NCBI GenBank assembly: GCA_914767715.1 | Contig: OU612067.1 | Coordinates: forward strand, 32,154,162-32,218,161 | Source: Membranipora membranacea | Lineage: Eukaryota > Bryozoa > Gymnolaemata > Cheilostomatida > Membraniporidae | DNA: 64,000 bases | Direction of reading: 5' to 3' | Part shown: in pieces, positions 46,067 through 57,396 of the stretch | How the letters are laid out: each line of letters starts with the position of its first letter | Position numbering within the stretch: position 1 is the stretch's first letter | Program-made: the position numbers and the translations under genes | The notes under the pieces: generated by a model | What the model was told of the DNA's origin: nothing | The model's input: only the letters and a program-made list of their open reading frames with translations | The model's database searches: none

Positions 46067-46266
46067 CGCCTACCACCACAAATAGTAGTCAGCCGCCTAC
46101 CACCATGCCGAGTAGTCAGCCGCCTACCACCACACAGAGATAGTCAGCCGCCGACCACCACACAGAGCAGTCAGCCTCCTACCACCACACAGAGTAGTCA
46201 GCCGCCTACCACCTACCACCACACAGAGTAGTCAGCCGTCTAACACCACACAGAATAGTCAGCCGC
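46067..46266 (+). repeat. 27-bp coding-type minisatellite
   Basis: The unit TAGTCAGCCGCCTACCACCA plus CACAGAG is repeated about seven times. In the frame of the SAP relic it would encode SSQPPTTTQ-like nonapeptides, but single-base changes shift the frame after the second or third unit. Confidence 0.85.
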
Positions 46267-46549
46267 TGCACCAACCGTCACGGAGATGGTGGAGACATCT
46301 TGGATGGACCACTGAACTCAATCCTGGAACAGCAGCACACTCATAGCCTTATAAACAGTAATCACTCAATTTAGGAATACTTACTTGATTTTATGAACTC
46401 AATCTAATAATCTAAGTTTATAGATGTCTATGTGATTTGCTATGTGAAATGCATGTGATTGGCTGTCCCTAGTAGAGGGTGCCATCTTTACTGTATGACC
46501 ATGTGACAGTCACCTGACTAAAACCATTACAACAAGATGCATTTCTTCT

Positions 46550-48755
46550 TTGTCTGCTATAATTCTTCCGGATATAGTGCAGTCTCTAATAAAATATTCA
46601 TTGATTTATGGATTTGATTATCGTGGTTATGGTATGCTAGCACCGTACCACAATCCTTCATCAGGTTTCAGTGTTGGTTCCAATACACTGCATGCACCCC
46701 TACCTACAGTCGTTGATCAGTCACAATCATACTCTCAGGTCAATGTTGCTAATCAACATCGATTGCACGCTGGTTATCCACCACAGCTCTCATCAGCCAA
46801 TCAGCATCTAGGAATGACCCATTCCACTAAGCATGGCACATCAATCTCTCAGGGTAGTCACATTGACTCCTCCAACTCAGCAGTGGTAACTCCTAATCCC
46901 CGGTATACCAGTCATAGCTATGCAAATCCACTACATGGCTTCCCTCATACAAGTGGTTTTCAGTCAGGGGCCACAACTCCCAAAACACCTAACACTAGCT
47001 CTTCTCTCGCTGGTCACATACAGTCAGGAGGGATAACTCCTCACTTCCAGCACTCAGATGGCCCTCAGTCTCGGCCGATCAGATCAGTCTCAATCAAACT
47101 CCATCATTATGATGGTGCAGGTGCACCTACTGTGTAATATGATTCCAGGACACCACAAACTCAACCTAGTACAGCAGGGCCAACTCAGCCACACTCTCTC
47201 GACTCACAGCAGTCATATGCAGCTAACACTAGCTCTTCTCCCGCTGGTCACATACAGTCAGGAGGGATAACTCCTCACTTCCAGCACTCAGATGGCCACT
47301 CAGCCTTGGCCTATCAGATCAGTTTCAATCAAACTCCATAATGATGGTGCAGGTACACCTACTGTGTATTATGATTCCAGGACACCACAAGTTCAACCTG
47401 GTATAGAAGGGACAAACCTCAGTCATTCCACAACCACTGCACAGCCAGGTAATATACCTAATATGGAATCCACTCGTATCGGAGATCATGGCCAATCATT
47501 CACTGCTCAACAGTCTGAATTACAGGTCCTTGAGATGGAATTAAAAATACTTCAAACACGTGCACAGATTAGAAGGTCACACTACAACCTCACTCTACCA
47601 GCAGATCAGTTTCCCACTTCCTATCTATCTGAATCAGACAGCTCGATGCTACAACTTGTCAAGCAATCTGTAGACATCAACAGTCTACATCGATCTAAGC
47701 CAGGCAAGTTCACAGGTGATATAATCTATTACCCAAAATGGCGGTCCACGTTCGAACTTCTTGTCGAAACAAAGAATTTGCAACCCCATCAGAAGCTGGT
47801 ATATTTCGAAGATTATCTCGAAGGGGAAGCTTTAGACACAATCAAGGCTATTTCTCACTCACCACTGTTGACGCCTATTACCAAGCCAGAAAAGAGCTTG
47901 ATGCTGTCTACGGTGATCCCCTAGATATCACTGAAGCATTCCGTGACAAACTCGAAGGATGGAAGCGGATCTCACCAAGTGATAAGAAGGGTCTCAAGAA
48001 ATACTCATGCTTTCTCAACCAGTGCACCACCACAATGCATACCGTTCCTGAGCTGTCAAAGCTAAGCGATCCAAGAGAAATGAAGATATTTCCCAACAGA
48101 CTCCCAGAGCACATCGTGGATAAGTGGTCTAGATATACAGGCTCTCGAAAGTACGATAAAGGGGGTCACCCGACTTTTCAGAGTATGTCGAATTTGTAAA
48201 GAAAGAATCTTTTCTGGCAAATAGCACAACGACATCCAGGGAGGCTATTTCAAAGGCCGCGGAGAATTCATCATCAACATCACTCTCCACCAAGAAGAAC
48301 CCAGCACATACTGGAATGAAGTCTTCAACAACACTCAATACAAACACTGAATCCTCTCAGTCAGAAGGAATGAGAGACCAGACAACCAAGTCTACCAAGA
48401 AAATGTGTCACAAGTGCAAGACAAAAACACATGACACTGTTGAATGCAGACAGCTGTCTAAACTTAGCAAAGAGCTTCAAAAAGAGTTCATCCAGTCCGA
48501 GAATCTTTGTCGAAAATGCCTTCGCAAAGGTCATTGACAGGCAACCTGCTATGCCGAGGTAAAATGTGACAGATGCGAGAAAGCTCATCCAACATGTCTA
48601 CATGACACTAGGAAACCCCCAACTGAACAACCCTGCTCAACCAGCTCGGCAGCTCATCCTGAGGTGCCTGCTTCAGCCACTGCAGCCAATGTAACAGCAT
48701 TTCACACCACTGTTCAACCACATCGCAGCCTGACAACAATGATGAAAGTTTGAGG
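46550..48755 (+). pseudogene. BEL/Pao-type gag polyprotein relic with zinc knuckles
   Basis: The N-terminal Ser/Gln/His-rich part is followed by VLEMELKILQTRAQI, then SKPGKFTGDIIYYPKWRSTFELL and QKLVYFEDYLEGEALDTI, the DUF1759-type gag core of BEL/Pao retroelements. After a frame change near 47860 it continues DAVYGDPLDITEAFRDKLEG. After another near 48180 it reaches CHKCKTKTHDTVEC, a perfect C-x2-C-x4-H-x4-C knuckle, and a second knuckle, CRKCLRKGH-stop-QATC, broken by TGA. No protease, reverse transcriptase or LTR was recognised downstream. The element is a 5' fragment. Confidence 0.8.
46985..47395 (+). repeat. Internal tandem duplication in the gag relic (period about 237 bp)
   Basis: ACTAGCTCTTCTCTCGCTGG...AGGACACCACAA at 46988-47157 recurs at 47227-47392 with small indels, including a 3-bp change in the CATCATTATG tract. 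Confidence 0.88.
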
Positions 48756-51700
48756 TTCTCTCTGTTTTTAATTTGATTGTTTGTTTGTGTGGTGACCCAA
48801 GAGGTTACCCATAAAATGCATGTCCTGACAGAATAATATAGTTATACATTTACAGTGAATGCTGAATCAATACATGAATTAGTTAAGGCTCCTTCGGACT
48901 CCTTGATAAGACTGAGTTTTCTTTTTGTTTTTTTCTTATTTCTTTTTTTATTTGTGACGTCATTGAGCTGCTGATTATTTATCAGTCTGACAAGGCAATG
49001 AACTCCCTCTTCCTGGGGATGAGGTGAATGGGTCTATCGAGACCTAATTTCTACTAGGTCCGTGTTTCAATTTAAGGGAGATTGTCTTCCTGTGTCTCTT
49101 ACGAATTGCATTGTCAGCCCATTCCCTTTTTGTTTTTTGAGAGGGATTCATTTGAACCTCAGACACCCTTGATACATTTGCTTTACAGGGATACTATTCT
49201 TTGTCCAAAAAGCATACAATAATTACTTTGTTTTGGTTTGATAAGCCTGGTCCTGTTGTTCTGCTTGTCTGTTGCTCCATATCACACCCCTGGAACAAAT
49301 TGGTATATATATTCATCATGTATGTCTTTTTTCGTATAATGATGATACGGCTGGATCTCACCAACATATTAACAAGCTGTAACCTGTAACCTGTTGGCAT
49401 TAAGTTCAAACGCAATTTCGGCAAATAATGGATTAAAATTACTACAATACACTCTGTGACAGTGTTCCATCATCGATGCTGATAATAGATACCGCTTGCC
49501 GAGAATGGATATCTACACCTTAACTCATTATAGGAAGACAATTTAAACCAACTGCGTTGCTCATAATTATTCCGAAGCTACGCCTATACTTCTCTCTGAA
49601 GTGTCACTATATATCAAGTATTAATCAGAAATATATATGCTACAAAAATAAAATTATCATTGTAAATCATCATAACTGTATATGGGTCCTATTAAATTGC
49701 ATCCGCCAGCATAACCTGCAGTTATAGTTTTTGCATATAATTTCACAGTGCTGCAGTAAGTTATCACATTTTTAGCTTGGACCTGACTCTTTGTAGCAGC
49801 AAGGCCAAAATATGGCTTATCCTCAAACCCTATTACTTTGTTCTCTTTTAAGTGTAAATCATACTGCAATATCATGAACTTCTGAAAACCTCAGGTTTTC
49901 AATTACCTTATTGTCTCCATCTTTACCGTAATATTGTTTATTGCTAGCTAAAATTTAGCAAGCCAAATTAAACTCTAGCTAACATTCATCTTTATTTAAC
50001 AAACATATATACTACAGCCATAATAAAATGATGATTCACATCCTTGTCTTCATCACCTACTATGATACTGTTGCTGCATGGTTTATTGCAAAACAAGCGA
50101 TATCAAATTGGATATAAGTACACAAGTACAAAAATAGGCATGGCAGGGGATGTTTTTGCCCGGGATAAGCAACTACTTGAATATGATGATGTCCCAAGGC
50201 GTATTGGCACAAGGCAGAGTCTGTGACTTCGCACATGTGCAAATTAGTAAACATGTGAACTCTGCCACACTCTGCCACATGAAGACTTTGATCCCTAATA
50301 GCTAAAATGTTGTGATAGCTATCATATAGCTGGCCAAAATAAACTAAAGCTAACATTAACTCTTATAGGGTACAAATGTATATCATATATATATATATAT
50401 ATGTGGGTGTGTGTTCAGGCTTGGTAGTGATAAGAATGAATTGAAATACTACTAAACTAAGTAGTTGCACTTACATATAGAATAAACACGGTTGCTGCCG
50501 TTTGTGCGATGACTTTCCTTGCCATATCATTGATCATGGATGTTTCCCAAAGCTACAACCGTGTAATCCTACTAAAATGGTAACCCTATTCTTCAATGAT
50601 TAGGTTGATTAGTGAGAACATACAGATAGGAGATGTCAATCTACTATTAATATGTTTTTTTTCTTTTTCTTTTCCAAAATGGTAAGAAAGGTGTTGGCTG
50701 CTCATGCTTGCTAGATGAGGGCAGTTGGTAAATTTTATACTGACTAGGAAACGCGAAACCCTTAGATAATATGAACTAAGAAAGCTCTAATAGGTTAGAT
50801 TTTAAACGGAATGACAGAAAAAATTTTACTCATTTAAACTTGTATATAAAAACCAACAACCTTATGCTGAATCTTTTTGTATGTGAACCAGAACTAACAA
50901 AACAAATATGTAGTTTAAACAAATTTATCGGCAATATGGTTGAAGGTGCAGGCTATGAGGAAGTTGCCTTTCTTTTAACCATAATGGTATAACCTTCAAA
51001 TTAAATACAGAAAATAAACATAAATAAATCAGTGTAAATTAAGATAATGAATAATCTCAAGTGATGGAATAACAGAATCTATTGGTTTGATTAGTCTGTA
51101 TTGCTCGAAGCCAACACCAGTTTCTAATGGTTGTTGCTTCCGTCTGGTACTACAAGTACAATTAACTGCGCTATATAAAGAAGAAAGATATACCAATGAG
51201 ATTTTGTGAACTAGCTGGAAAGGCCTTCCAGGGCAAAGTCAAGTGTGTGAAAATAAAGGATCAATGTTCAGTAAATGAGTTATCATGGCAAGAACTGACC
51301 TATTAGGGAATGCATGCAGAGGTTTCTCAAGCAAAATGACAATCAATTTTACCTAGCAAATCACATTAATTGGTAACATATATTGATTTACTCATTCTCC
51401 TAAATTGTGATGTCCAAACAAAACTGGAGTTGAATCAATCATGGGCACAGACAACAATAATTCAACTATACCAGGCACGAAAAGGACCACGCCTATCAAA
51501 TCACAGTATTATTGTTTGGAATACTGAAGGAGAGAAGAAGGGAATTTTTGTCAAGGATTCTCCAGGGTCATAAACTTTGAGGAGGGTTTCCTCATTTTGA
51601 TACTGGAAGGCACAATCATCATCATCATCATGTGATATCACATTATCCTCCAAATGTCAATCACAAGTGCAACACCATAGAACACCTTTAGTCCCTTCCT

Positions 51701-51770
51701 TCACAGCCCCCTGTGGAGCGATAATTTGGAAGTTGGACATATCGTTGTGTCATACTCACAAATGAATTAC
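48756..51770. other. Unassigned sequence
   Basis: No gene recognised. It includes an (AT)n run at about 50384-50402. The sequence near 50345-50372 resembles the right end of the CCCTATAGG MITE family, but no left partner was found. The open frames here lack recognisable content. Confidence 0.35.
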
Positions 51771-52161
51771 CTTAAGGCTGGTCCAGAATTGCAGCAAAAT
51801 CGCACGATTTCGGGAGTTGTGCGACCAATGCAACCTGCTGCAATTGAAGACCATAAAATCGCATTATCGCAGGAGTCGTGCCACTGTTGCACGTGGCCGC
51901 GATTCCTGTCGCAGAAGTTCAGCAGTGTCAGAATTCTGCGACGCCCCGACCGCAATGATAGCCTGAGATTTTATTGTGGACCATAGTCATGCGATTTCAT
52001 TGGTTCTGCAACAGCTTGACCTTTATACTTTCCAGTCCACAATGCATTGCCTCTAGTAAATATGCCAGGTTCGAGCCATTTATAAGTAAGAAGGAAGAAA
52101 GAAAAAGAAGTAGTTAGTTAGTTAGTTCCTCACATTCTTCACTACTTTACTCTACTCCAGC

Positions 52162-54823
52162 ATGTCTTCCTATGTAGTACACCGCAATTTGATTGAAACT
52201 ATCAAAGGATACAGAATACTCTATGACAAAAGTGAGACAGACTTTAAAAATCAGACTAAAAAAGCAAATGCATGGGAGGAAGTGGCCAAAGCAGTTGGCT
52301 CCACAGTGGGTGATGTTAAAAAGAACTTTAAAACTGTAAGAACAGTATTTGGTAAATATATAGCATCCCTGGAACTCCCCAGTGGGAGCTCTAGGGCAGA
52401 TGTTCAGCTGGATAGTGAAAAAGAGCACCTCAGGTGGCTAATCACGTATATTGTGCCAAGGCCCACCAAAACCAGCATAGTACCAGTACCAACTCCTACT
52501 ACCACCAATGGCAATACCCACTCAGCTCATTCTCAGGAATCACAGCCAGAGACCGAGAGTCAGATCTCTGACTCAGATCCAGAAGGGGAGGAGAACATTC
52601 CGTCCAATCATCATCCACTGGAAGGTAGCGTAAAACTTTTCACATATGCACTCACACCTACCTACTCAATCACTGACCATTCTGGTGTATTTAAGACTCT
52701 CACTTGTGTGTATTAGCAGTACAATCTCTAGTCTAGGCCTGCCACTGGATAGTTTGAGATGTATGGTCATGTATTTTGTCAAGACCAGTCTGTCAACTGA
52801 TAACTGTTACCTTTGCTCATTTGCACAAATCTACATAGTATGTATAGATTTCATGAATTATAGATTCTGCAGTCTGCATTTACCCCTTACCCACTCACTT
52901 TTAGTTGCTTGATGGCTTTGCATTTTTTTTTGGGCATTACTGTGAGTTGGTGAAGTACTGTGATGTTGCTGATTAGTTAGTCTATCTGGTCTCTGATCTT
53001 AGTGTAGAGCAGCATCCGTAGCCATGGCTGCTAAGCCCTACCAACATTCAAAGGTGTCAATATTTTAGATCACTCAAAATTGCCAGGCATAAATTTCTGT
53101 GAGGTACTCCTGCAAGCTAATTGCAATCCTCTTGATGTTACCCCAGTTGACAGTTGCAGTTTTAGTGCTATACTTTGATGTTTCAAGTTGAACTCAAAAT
53201 GTGGCTGTAGTCGATACACTAAATTAAGCAAACCATAAAATTTTATCACGTAGATACATCGATTTCGTACTCTAGCTGGACCGGTATAGGCTTTGCATGG
53301 ACTACAGCACAATTCATATACTTTCATACATGCATGTCTAAAATATTGGGCAGGCCTAGTCATTGTGTAAATCTATAAACATTAAAAAGCTGACTTTTCA
53401 ATAAACACTTGTGTTTTCAGATTCCCGACCCGGTACCCGTGCCTCTGACATCCTAGGTTCTGACGATGAGCCAGATGATAGGTCTGATGTGAGGAGTCCT
53501 CTGTCAGTCAAAAGTGCATCCAGTGCATCAAACAGCCAAGGTAAGTAGACATGAAAAACACTTTAATCTAAATTTTGGGCATTGTTATCAGCTAGAATTT
53601 ACTTTCATGACTCTAAAATAGGGAATTCATTGCAGCTACCGGTATTTGGATGATTCTTCAGAAATCATACACTCACACTGGTCTGCTAAGGATGCTCAAA
53701 CTTTTTTCTACTGCATGACTGCCTGATATGTTTTTGTGTGCTTACTCATTGTAGAGAGCACACATTGTAATTTTCATCTTCAAACTACTTCAGAGCATTG
53801 ATTTATTATAACTCAAACTGCCAACGTTTCTCTGCTTAATTTGCAAGCAGTGGTGCCAAAGTTTGAGTGCTTAAACTTCGGTATGTTGGTGTAGTGGCAC
53901 TGGATTGATGATACCACCAGTGGCACTACACCCTCCTATCAAGATGTATTCCTAGCCAGGCTCATCGATATCATGGTCAAACTTGGTCGAAATACGCTGT
54001 GCATTTAATAGAGACATTTAGCATAGTGTAATCATGTAGTAGGGAGACGAGTTGATCAAATCATTTGCCTGCTTGACACCTTGCTGTCTCATGGTAGATT
54101 TCTCTGAGAGGATGATAGCTTCTTAGCTCTGACAGTCTTTTGTTTAAGTTAACTCACTATGGTACCCACTAGTCTGAGCCTGTTGTTCAGCGACAACAGA
54201 TTAACTATTGTGTTCTCCAGGACTTGGAAAAGCTGTAAAATTTACTCACAAGGTTGGCTATTCACAATTGTCGGTTTAACCATTAATCTGAGATTATATT
54301 TTCTGATTTTATAGTGAAATTGTCAAAGAGGAAAGGTCATCAGCAGAACTCAAAGCCATGGAGCAAAGTCCACAAAAAAGATCGCGACCAACCATCACAG
54401 TTCGAGATGCTGCTAGTTCAGTCTCTGAAAACTCTGGACGAAAGCCCTGCAAGAGAAGCGACTAAAGATGCTGCGGGTTTATTCGCTGACACTGTAGCTG
54501 ATCGACTGCGTAAGCTGAGTGAGTATCAGCTTGCACTAATCCAACCCAAAATATTACAGCTGATCACTGAAACTCAATATTCGACACCGACTACTCCACA
54601 GCATACATCATGGCAATCCCAGAACTTCATGCCATTCACAGGGAACCAGTCAAACTCCCAACAACCAACCCAACAACATAGCTATGCCCAGCCCTTCAAC
54701 CAGCCCTACAACCAGCAGTCTCAGATGCCTTTGCAATCTCAGCACAATCGGCCATATGCGCCAACTATTTCGGGCAACAATGCACCTACCAATCCCGAAA
54801 CTCCACAGTTTACATCATTGTAA
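52162..54823 (+). CDS. MADF-BESS domain protein (complete, three exons)
   Basis: Exons 52162-52624, 53421-53540 and 54315-54823 join in phase 1 both times to give 363 residues, with GT-AG borders (GAAG/GTAGCG, TTTTCAG, CAAG/GTAAGT, TTATAG). The start ATG is the first in frame. Residues about 8-100 form a MADF (Myb/SANT-like) domain: LIETIKGYRILYDKSETDFK, AWEEVAKAVGS, VKKNFKTVRTVFGKYIAS. A Ser/Asp/Glu-rich linker follows. Residues about 250-280 match a BESS motif (LFADTVADRLRKLSEYQLAL). The tail is Gln/Pro/Asn-rich. MADF binds DNA and BESS mediates protein contacts in transcription-type factors and in Harbinger-encoded partner proteins. The nearby HARBI1 remnant favours the latter origin, but no inactivating change is seen. 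Confidence 0.82.
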
Positions 54824-54842
54824 GGATGATCAGAGACATATA

Positions 54843-55130
54843 CATGTACTGTAAAAAAAACATGCTAAATACCTATGCTAAATACCTATGCTAAATACCT
54901 ATGCTAAATACTGGTGTATCTTTTCAATCATACTCTGCATTTATTGTCTAATTTGTCATGATCAGACACATACGGACCAGTTTTTTAATCAGGTGCAAGT
55001 GGATATAATACGAAGACAGGCATATATATTTATTTCAAGTCATATAAATATCACATATACATGTACTGTAAAAAAACATGCTAAATACCGGTGTATCTTT
55101 TCAATCACACTCTGCATTTATGGACTAATT
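54843..55130 (+). repeat. Local duplication with AAATACCTATGCT short tandem units
   Basis: ACATGTACTGTAAAAAA-ACATGCTAAATA...TGTATCTTTTCAATCA-ACTCTGCATTTAT at 54842-54942 recurs at 55060-55125. The first copy contains three to four ATGCTAAATACCT units. It lies just beyond the MADF-BESS stop codon. Confidence 0.8.
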
Positions 55131-55252
55131 TTTTATGAGCATGGCGTTTTGCACAATCAGTAAAATAATAAACTGACGATATTTTCAAATAAACCCGGAA
55201 ACAATGTTGAACTCTGAACATGTGTATTACATACCTACATGCATAGTGTAAT

Positions 55253-55560
55253 TTAGGACACTGGATTGTTTGTGCGACCTGTGCTTGTCACATGCTGCCG
55301 CTGCCATGGACAGCGGGCAGTACCCTCAGCACCATTCACATACTTGGACAGCCTGTCCCTCATCTGCTTAGCATCAAATGTATGGTTTCTCCCGGCGAGC
55401 ATCCCCGGTGGGGCTAGTGCTAGGTTTCCATCTTCCCTAACTATTTTCCTCCAGTCCCCTTCTACCAGTTGTGAGTTCGGATTAAAATAAGAGTTGTCCG
55501 ATTTTATTCTATGGTCTATTGGCAATATCAACACATCATTGAAATGAACTAAGGCGATGT
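55253..55560 (-). pseudogene. HARBI1-like (Harbinger) transposase C-terminus
   Basis: The minus strand reads PNSQLVEGDWRKIVREDGNL...FDAKQMRDRLSKYVNG...CPWQRQHV. The EGDWR, VRDxLxxYxN and VPWQxxxV elements match the C-terminal end of DDE_Tnp_4 nucleases of the Harbinger superfamily. The catalytic DDE region is not found upstream (higher coordinates). It converges on the MADF-BESS gene, 430 bp away. Confidence 0.72.
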
Positions 55561-57396
55561 TTATATATCAATGTCAATGCTGAATTTAGAAAACATCTTC
55601 TTCACTCTAGCCAGTCTATACTAGCTGAGCCTAAGTATGTAGTAGTTTTACAAATAGTATGGCATATCAAATGAACAGGAAAATATATAGAATAAAGGGA
55701 AGAATCAAGGAGTCAAACCCAGGAATACTCCTTGGACAAACTAACAAAGACATTTGTGGAAGTTGGCTCATTGTCATAAATCTAAATTTACAAAAATGAT
55801 AGACAGGTCTGTGTTGTGACCTTGAAGAGGTCACAGCGGATTTACCAAGGATGTCCCCCACCCATCCCCTACAGCTACTTCCAAGAGGTACAAATGGACT
55901 ATTGACTTTATTCCCACCTGCGGGAAAGATGTGTCTGATTTCCCCTATATCAATATGCGATTATTTTTGTGGTCAACTATTCAAATGGAGTGTCAGATCT
56001 GTTATAATTATTAAAAAACATGTGAGAATATCTCAAAATTTTCCTAAAGATCTGACGTAAGAGAAGATCGGAAAATATACTCTCCATTGTTATACTATTC
56101 TACATACATGATGATTAAATACATGACGTGCTGTATTTCATTTGTGGTGCTCGTATTCATCTCAACATCCTGAAATGATTTCAGGTAGCCTCCCTGAAAA
56201 TATTTTTATGTGATAAACATGAAATCCACCAAGCAAGTGTGTTAGCTATCAATGTTAATGTCCTCACTTTCAGAAAACTGTTATAGCTCAGTGATCCCAA
56301 TTGTATTATCATGTATTTCACAGAGTTCATAATTTGAACTGAATGATTTTCAGCAAATCATTGGAATGCGGACTACTACAGTGTTTGTGAACATTAAACT
56401 ACAAAGCTGTCTTATGACATTGATACCATATCAAAAATCGAATTTTATGACAGTGTTTAATCAGTGCACGTATCTACAGGAAGTAGTAATTAGACTCATG
56501 GTGAACAAGATATCTAACTAAAGTCAGATAATCAATATTCAGTAAGTTTAATAGGGGTTTTTAAAATTGAAATTTATTGCGGAGTTATCATACATACATA
56601 CATGGCTGATATCATTATATTTTATCAGTTTCCCCATGGATTGCTATTTGTTTAGGTACATCTTTGAGAATTATAATGGAGAAATTTTAACATATTTTCT
56701 CATATCAATACATTTTGGACAAATTGAACATTAATACAAATAAATACAATATACTGAAAACTTTAGTTAATAATTGACGCTGTCATTTAGGGCCTTGGCA
56801 ATGTCACCGTGATAAAAGCATTGGAAATATAATAGATATGACTGATCTAGAATAAAAATGATTGAATCCAGAATAAAATACAATAAGCGTTGCCTATATA
56901 TTAGCAGCCCTTGATTGACCTGATTTTTCCCCACATAGAGCTGTTGTCAACAGAAGATGCATCAAGTGTCCCACTCAATTGTAGTTTAGCTCTAAGAACT
57001 GCACGATCTCCTCAACTCTTATTGTTACATTTATCCAACTATAGGTGTTTAATACCAGCTGATACTATGAGATTGTAATCAGGTCAAACATTATTGGCAG
57101 CCATAAGTTAGGTCCATGCTTGGTGATTATGAACCAAATTAGCCTTTATTGTTTCATGAATACAAGACACAGCACAGCAAAGTGAGTGCTCTGTATTTGT
57201 TAATAATCTGAACTCCATCGCAAAAAGGTCTGCTAAAAATTGCATAGCAATCCTACCTAAAAAGCTCTGCCTCCACTTCATGCTTCATCTCTTGCATACA
57301 AAGATCATCGACTCCTGTTTATTTACTTATATCACACAATTCAGGAGGAGGTTATGTTAGTAATTACTTGATGCGGAAATTAAACTTAGATGATTA
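55561..57396. other. Intergenic AT-rich sequence
   Basis: No gene recognised. It would hold the 3' untranslated region of the fibrinogen-domain gene, for example the AATAAA-like context near 57130-57390 on the minus strand. Confidence 0.4.

Larger units (their letters stand above)
51774..55560. mobile_element. Possible Harbinger-type element carrying MADF-BESS and transposase genes
   Basis: A candidate left end TTAAGGCTGGTCCAGAATTG lies at 51774, with TTA as possible 3-bp target. It is followed by a block of GCAGAATCGC-type motifs that resembles ends of ISL2EU/Harbinger elements. A plus-strand MADF-BESS gene and a minus-strand HARBI1-like C-terminus follow, matching the usual two-gene content (DNA-binding protein plus nuclease). 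The right terminus was not found and most of the transposase is missing. Confidence 0.45.

Noticed and set aside
46067-46266. CRISPR-like array of 27-bp units
   Set aside because: Units are contiguous with no spacers, encode a nonapeptide and lie in an animal-type genome. This is a minisatellite.
47908-48588. Minus-strand ORFs opposite the gag relic
   Set aside because: Shadows of the gag coding strand, with no recognisable protein features.
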